Positions 8,701-11,158 of a DNA stretch of 11,158 nucleotides are shown piece after piece (position 1 is the stretch's first letter; each line of letters opens with the position of its first letter). The stretch is taken from positions 1 through 11,158 of the forward strand of contig JAITTA010000111.1 in assembly GCA_031287395.1 (NCBI GenBank), given 5' to 3'. The notes beneath the pieces are model-generated. The model saw nothing but the letters and a program-made list of their open reading frames with translations. It searched no databases and had not been told where the DNA came from. Both the position numbers and the translations under genes were made by a program. The DNA comes from Dysgonamonadaceae bacterium (GTDB taxonomy: Bacteria; Bacteroidota; Bacteroidia; Bacteroidales; Azobacteroidaceae).

Positions 8701-11158
8701 TGCAGGCTGTCGATAATCAAGGTACGATTTCCGCCGTAATTCGGGTTGATGAACAAATGATTACCATCAAACATATTCTTGGCATTGACCGTATCTAATC
8801 CGAGACTTTCCCCTTTCCAGGTCAAGCCGTCAGGCAATACATCCCTGAAATTCACAAATTTATTTGTAAAATTGGTATTTGTAATATAAAATGAATATTC
8901 TACTTCATCGCAAGTGGTAATATTTTTTTCTTTCACCTGCTTGGTAAATGACAAGCCGTCTTCGTTAATTACAGGAGCAGGCGCAGGCACCTTGGGCGAA
9001 GACAGCGAAAACGGACTAATAAATATCCTCTGCGGAGCAAAAGTATTTATTTTACCGGTAATAGTATATTCTATTATCACCGTTTTTACAGGCTTTTCGA
9101 ACACGACATTCAACTTGCCGTTGTTATCCGTGTCACTTCTCCATCCGTTACGGTTTACCGTAGCCGTTTTACCGCTGATAGTAAAGCCGGCGGATCTGGC
9201 ATTAGCATAGCTAAGCACGGGACGGATATCATCCAATACATTGCCGCATTGGCCTGTAATGCTCACCCGGTCTCTTTGTTCGTACCATTCATCCAAACCC
9301 GATATAAAAAATTCGGGTAATACGGGATGATTAAATTCGATGGTGACGGTTACCTTACTTGCATTCAAAATGCCACCCAAACGTTCTATCTCGATACCGT
9401 TATACGGACTGGTAACAACGCGTGGGAAAGTGTTGTTTGCTTTTACCTGATTATCATATACAATTTTGGTAGCAACCACCTGAATGTTGTCGTTTAAATC
9501 CTTTGCAGGCTTGGAAAGAGTTTTAGAACCTGCTCCGTTTAAATTGTTGTTTGTACGCGTCCACTGACTCCAATCAAAAGTCTTTTTCCCTTTAAATTCC
9601 TTGTCGGTACTATTTACGCAGGGGAAGATATTTTGATTGAAAGCAAAAGTAACATAGGTAATTTCGTTGGTAAAAGTATAAGCACACTGTAACTCGCCGT
9701 TAAGATACTTCATTGGAATAGCTTCCTTAAAAATATTTTGTGCAATATCGCCGGGCGAATCGGCTATAAGCATAAAAAACTCATTTTGAGGAAGAAGTAA
9801 ATCGTACATTTCGAACATCTCAGATGAACTGGCGCTCGAACGATTGTCTTGAAGAGCCACCATCAAAGGTATGGATCGATTACCGTTGGTTGTTTTTTTC
9901 ATTATCCAGGTACGCTTGAATACATTAGAAAATTTGTAGCAATCATCCTGTGGAACAGATTTAAAACCTGTTGAGCCGTCGTGTCCCCATACAACCACTT
10001 CTTTATCGTAATCGAAACTACCAAGATTACTTTTACCGTCTTTCGAGAGACTGGTACCCGCAACCCCTACATGGAGCATCGAATTAAATTCGGTAGAATG
10101 TGCCTGAGTGTTGTAAAAATCACTGTTATCATCACGGCCAATAGCCGCCACATTGTTGTGATAATTCTTTTCGAAGACACCGTTTTGTCCATCCCAAATA
10201 ACCATACCATCCGAAAATTTGTAACGGAATTTTCCGCCATAATCTGCCATTTTAAGGGTAACGCCATATTTAAGAGATAAATAGGAATTTATCCTTTCGG
10301 TTTCTTCCAACGAAAGCTCTCCCTCATAGAAAATCACTTCACCGATATTTCCTTTCAGTGCGCGACCACGATAGGCAGCGGCGCCAATCGATGCATATTG
10401 ATTAAAAGCAACGCGAGCTCCACGAGCAACATTATAATTGTCATTATTATTCCCGGTACCCTCCCTGCTCACATCTGAAATTTCATACTTACCGTTTATA
10501 CCGAATTTCAGAGTATCGTTTTGTGCCTGGTCGTAATTGTATCGCAGATAATACGACATAATAAGGGTCGAGTTCGGGTCGAACATACTCTGAACACCCA
10601 CTACACCGTCTCCATTGGCATTCTGGTCATTATGGGCCATACCGTATTCAGCATAACGAAAAGAACGCGTACCGTTAGGCTGGGCATTTACTCCAATAAG
10701 AGGATCCATCAAGCCTGTAGCCTCATAGCCGGGTTCATTTCCCCTTCCGAATCCAAGCATGTAGGTCGCATCGTCGTTCGGGTTAATTTCGGGAATCATA
10801 GCCATAATCATTGTAACGCGATCGGGAACTTCTTTGTCAAAGATTTTTGTAGCAGCCGTATTGGAGTTTTTCACCAGATACTCCGCAGCAACAGTATTGG
10901 AGGGGTTATTTTCACCGCGACGATGGAAAGTAACGCCCGCATTATAGTTCAGAGACGGAACAATGGAGTTCCAGCCGGGACGGTTGGAAAAGTTCTGACC
11001 GGCAAGATATTCGTATTTTGGGAAATAAGTACCGCTAGAACCTGCCCCGGGAACAATACTGGTCCAGGAATTTACGCTTGACTCACGCAGTAAACCATCT
11101 CTTTCCGACTGGGCGATATCAGGTTGACCTGCACCTGAATTCCAAGTACCGCCCCTGC
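5724..11158 (-). CDS. Giant modular secreted/surface protein with T9SS sorting domain (5' end outside window)
   Basis: The minus-strand frame is open from the right edge to a TAG at 5724-5726: 1810 visible residues without a start or signal peptide. The GTG at 10872-10874 is internal, since the frame continues 94 codons upstream. From the N-terminus: a LamG/concanavalin-like part (to about 10326). Next is a module with an EVIFYEGELS...YLSLKYGVTL run and AAIGRDD (about 10349-9855), resembling DUF8202 of Bacteroidota surface proteins. Two DUF11-like Ig-type segments follow (about 8957-8595 and 8477-8055), then two IPT/TIG-like domains (about 7988-7635 and 7631-7350). A WYVSSP...FNLVGNPFPS...AFWVRL region (about 7055-6537) precedes the C-terminal T9SS type A sorting domain (5957-5727). 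No catalytic domain is recognised; an adhesive or structural surface role is inferred. Export would be Sec then T9SS. It converges on the plus-strand gene; its promoter is outside the window. Confidence 0.9.
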   Translation of the reverse strand, partial: RGGTWNSGAGQPDIAQSERDGLLRESSVNSWTSIVPGAGSSGTYFPKYEYLAGQNFSNRPGWNSIVPSLNYNAGVTFHRRGENNPSNTVAAEYLVKNSNTAATKIFDKEVPDRVTMIMAMIPEINPNDDATYMLGFGRGNEPGYEATGLMDPLIGVNAQPNGTRSFRYAEYGMAHNDQNANGDGVVGVQSMFDPNSTLIMSYYLRYNYDQAQNDTLKFGINGKYEISDVSREGTGNNNDNYNVARGARVAFNQYASIGAAAYRGRALKGNIGEVIFYEGELSLEETERINSYLSLKYGVTLKMADYGGKFRYKFSDGMVIWDGQNGVFEKNYHNNVAAIGRDDNSDFYNTQAHSTEFNSMLHVGVAGTSLSKDGKSNLGSFDYDKEVVVWGHDGSTGFKSVPQDDCYKFSNVFKRTWIMKKTTNGNRSIPLMVALQDNRSSASSSEMFEMYDLLLPQNEFFMLIADSPGDIAQNIFKEAIPMKYLNGELQCAYTFTNEITYVTFAFNQNIFPCVNSTDKEFKGKKTFDWSQWTRTNNNLNGAGSKTLSKPAKDLNDNIQVVATKIVYDNQVKANNTFPRVVTSPYNGIEIERLGGILNASKVTVTIEFNHPVLPEFFISGLDEWYEQRDRVSITGQCGNVLDDIRPVLSYANARSAGFTISGKTATVNRNGWRSDTDNNGKLNVVFEKPVKTVIIEYTITGKINTFAPQRIFISPFSLSSPKVPAPAPVINEDGLSFTKQVKEKNITTCDEVEYSFYITNTNFTNKFVNFRDVLPDGLTWKGESLGLDTVNAKNMFDGNHLFINPNYGGNRTLIIDSLQIPCTSTVRITATALINGNTVPVGGSRDFSNRAQIEYDRLSNNGQNSVHCLLKSSDRETLDSLTIFNAEWVLVESNLILSQPVINHDSYGPGEEIAVSLTIENKNAATISEMYLNLGFDAGFTFKESSGVTAVNSNGGVVGEVVMTAMDISDPYRTIAGSADGLSGFMLPPGVTTFTFTLVAPQPANLIYETDNQGNPTSRVVPLTTVYRYSTTDYGNFCLAKSINKLTGNFQVSYFSVVIKEIVPSIGPNTGGVYTGSSTTGAPYGIDTNGLVTIKGKGFQNGASSTIIKFGNLNSTNVTVVNDSIITCTPPAVNLSTVWNGQHNTTWNEGWVDVEIFFDAVSNGHLFAKKYFYRAPMTITGVSPDKAPVNGNTQITITGHNFLPPPSYNTGIPMPFEVLFGANPVDTMSVSNDQIVVKTKAHPVKYVDITTDNSIEKYITTGKPFAFYPTVFIKPGKWNEYDKWEDYLSDNILPPAHSVVHIKANCEQNIDVDMDSITVHPSISFTIGAGRMTRANVFSLLDNASFLNNGTDDIGQARVLHNLEKGRNWYVSSPVQGGNTMPDVDRSLGKDAQGQALTSYRVQYYNEPQAYIWHNATGTFETGRGYTAYSENEDIAACFTGKFTNGNQIAPVLQRTNNSAPKQGFNLVGNPFPSYWQWTSATASAANVYSTIWYRTKKAEYEFWTYNASGNISVAPGWEDEIIDVSLVAYIPPMQAFWVRLKDGQSTGTLTFSNSDRSHASNKKNILKAQGVGNHDERPLLRLAVTGDTNTDETVIYADPKAKYGFDTYDSDKMFTNTGVEIFTLPLTSLDKSGLLEHNKLVINGLHAIEGGMEIPIGFQTYQSGIFSFHAKKIQNLDTLGVFLRDRLRGVEFDLCNGGKYDFSAGSTPVTDRFSIVFRSFSATHLTDVEAGDRFLAYTDKEGRIIVSLHSQNAHGGRINISVSDVTGRKLTEQPVTVGEKTILKGVFKKGIYILHTGKWTTKVIVNSNR
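5727..5957 (-). other. T9SS type A C-terminal sorting domain
   Basis: The last 77 codons of the giant protein follow the type A pattern: a small beta sandwich with an NISVSDVTGRKL strand, a central KGVFKKGIYIL strand, and a final TTKVIVNSNR strand. In known substrates this domain is recognised by the T9SS outer-membrane translocon and is cleaved during surface attachment or release. It directly links the gene to an organism with a working T9SS, whose genes are not in this window. Confidence 0.75.

Noticed and set aside
10872..10874. GTG as the start of the giant minus-strand protein
   Set aside because: The frame stays open another 94 codons to the window edge with the same composition and LamG-like sequence, so the GTG is an internal valine.
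10521..11081. 186-codon plus-strand open frame near the right edge
   Set aside because: It lies wholly opposite the coding frame of the giant protein and its translation has no recognisable domain.

Overview
The window most likely comes from the order Bacteroidales (Bacteroidota). Three things point there: TAnnTTTG-type -7 promoter elements, A-rich leaders without Shine-Dalgarno motifs, and a very large secreted protein ending in a type IX secretion (T9SS) sorting domain. A NagB-like/PIG-L fusion of the kind common in gut Bacteroidales supports this. The genus cannot be fixed from the sequence; a T9SS-positive gut or oral lineage is the inference.

Layout. 1-548: right-hand end of an ISL3-family insertion sequence, with the C-terminal part of its transposase and a probable terminal inverted repeat. 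549-742: intergenic, with a weak AT-rich hairpin and a promoter that almost touches the next start codon. 743-2962 (+): a complete Cu+-type P1B ATPase (copA). 3027-3656 (+): a small HAD-family sugar-phosphate phosphatase/mutase-like enzyme, possibly read through from copA. 3657-3688: a well-formed Bacteroidota promoter. 3716-5629 (+): a 637-residue fusion of a glucosamine-6-phosphate deaminase-like domain and a PIG-L/LmbE deacetylase. Here the deaminase catalytic residues are substituted while the deacetylase metal motifs are intact. 5630-5723: a convergent intergenic gap filled by degenerate heptamer repeats in opposite orientations, able to form two mutually exclusive stems. 5724-11158 (-): the C-terminal 1810 residues of a giant modular cell-surface or secreted protein; its 5' end lies beyond the right edge.

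How the genes relate. The plus-strand genes do not form one obvious pathway. copA is copper efflux; the HAD enzyme and the NagB-like/PIG-L fusion both suggest phosphosugar or amino-sugar chemistry but appear to have separate promoters. The minus-strand giant is an independent unit, probably exported by T9SS. The least explained items are the heptamer inverted-repeat block, the NagB domain with a changed active site, and the near-leaderless copA promoter. I see no defence system, CRISPR array or RNA gene.
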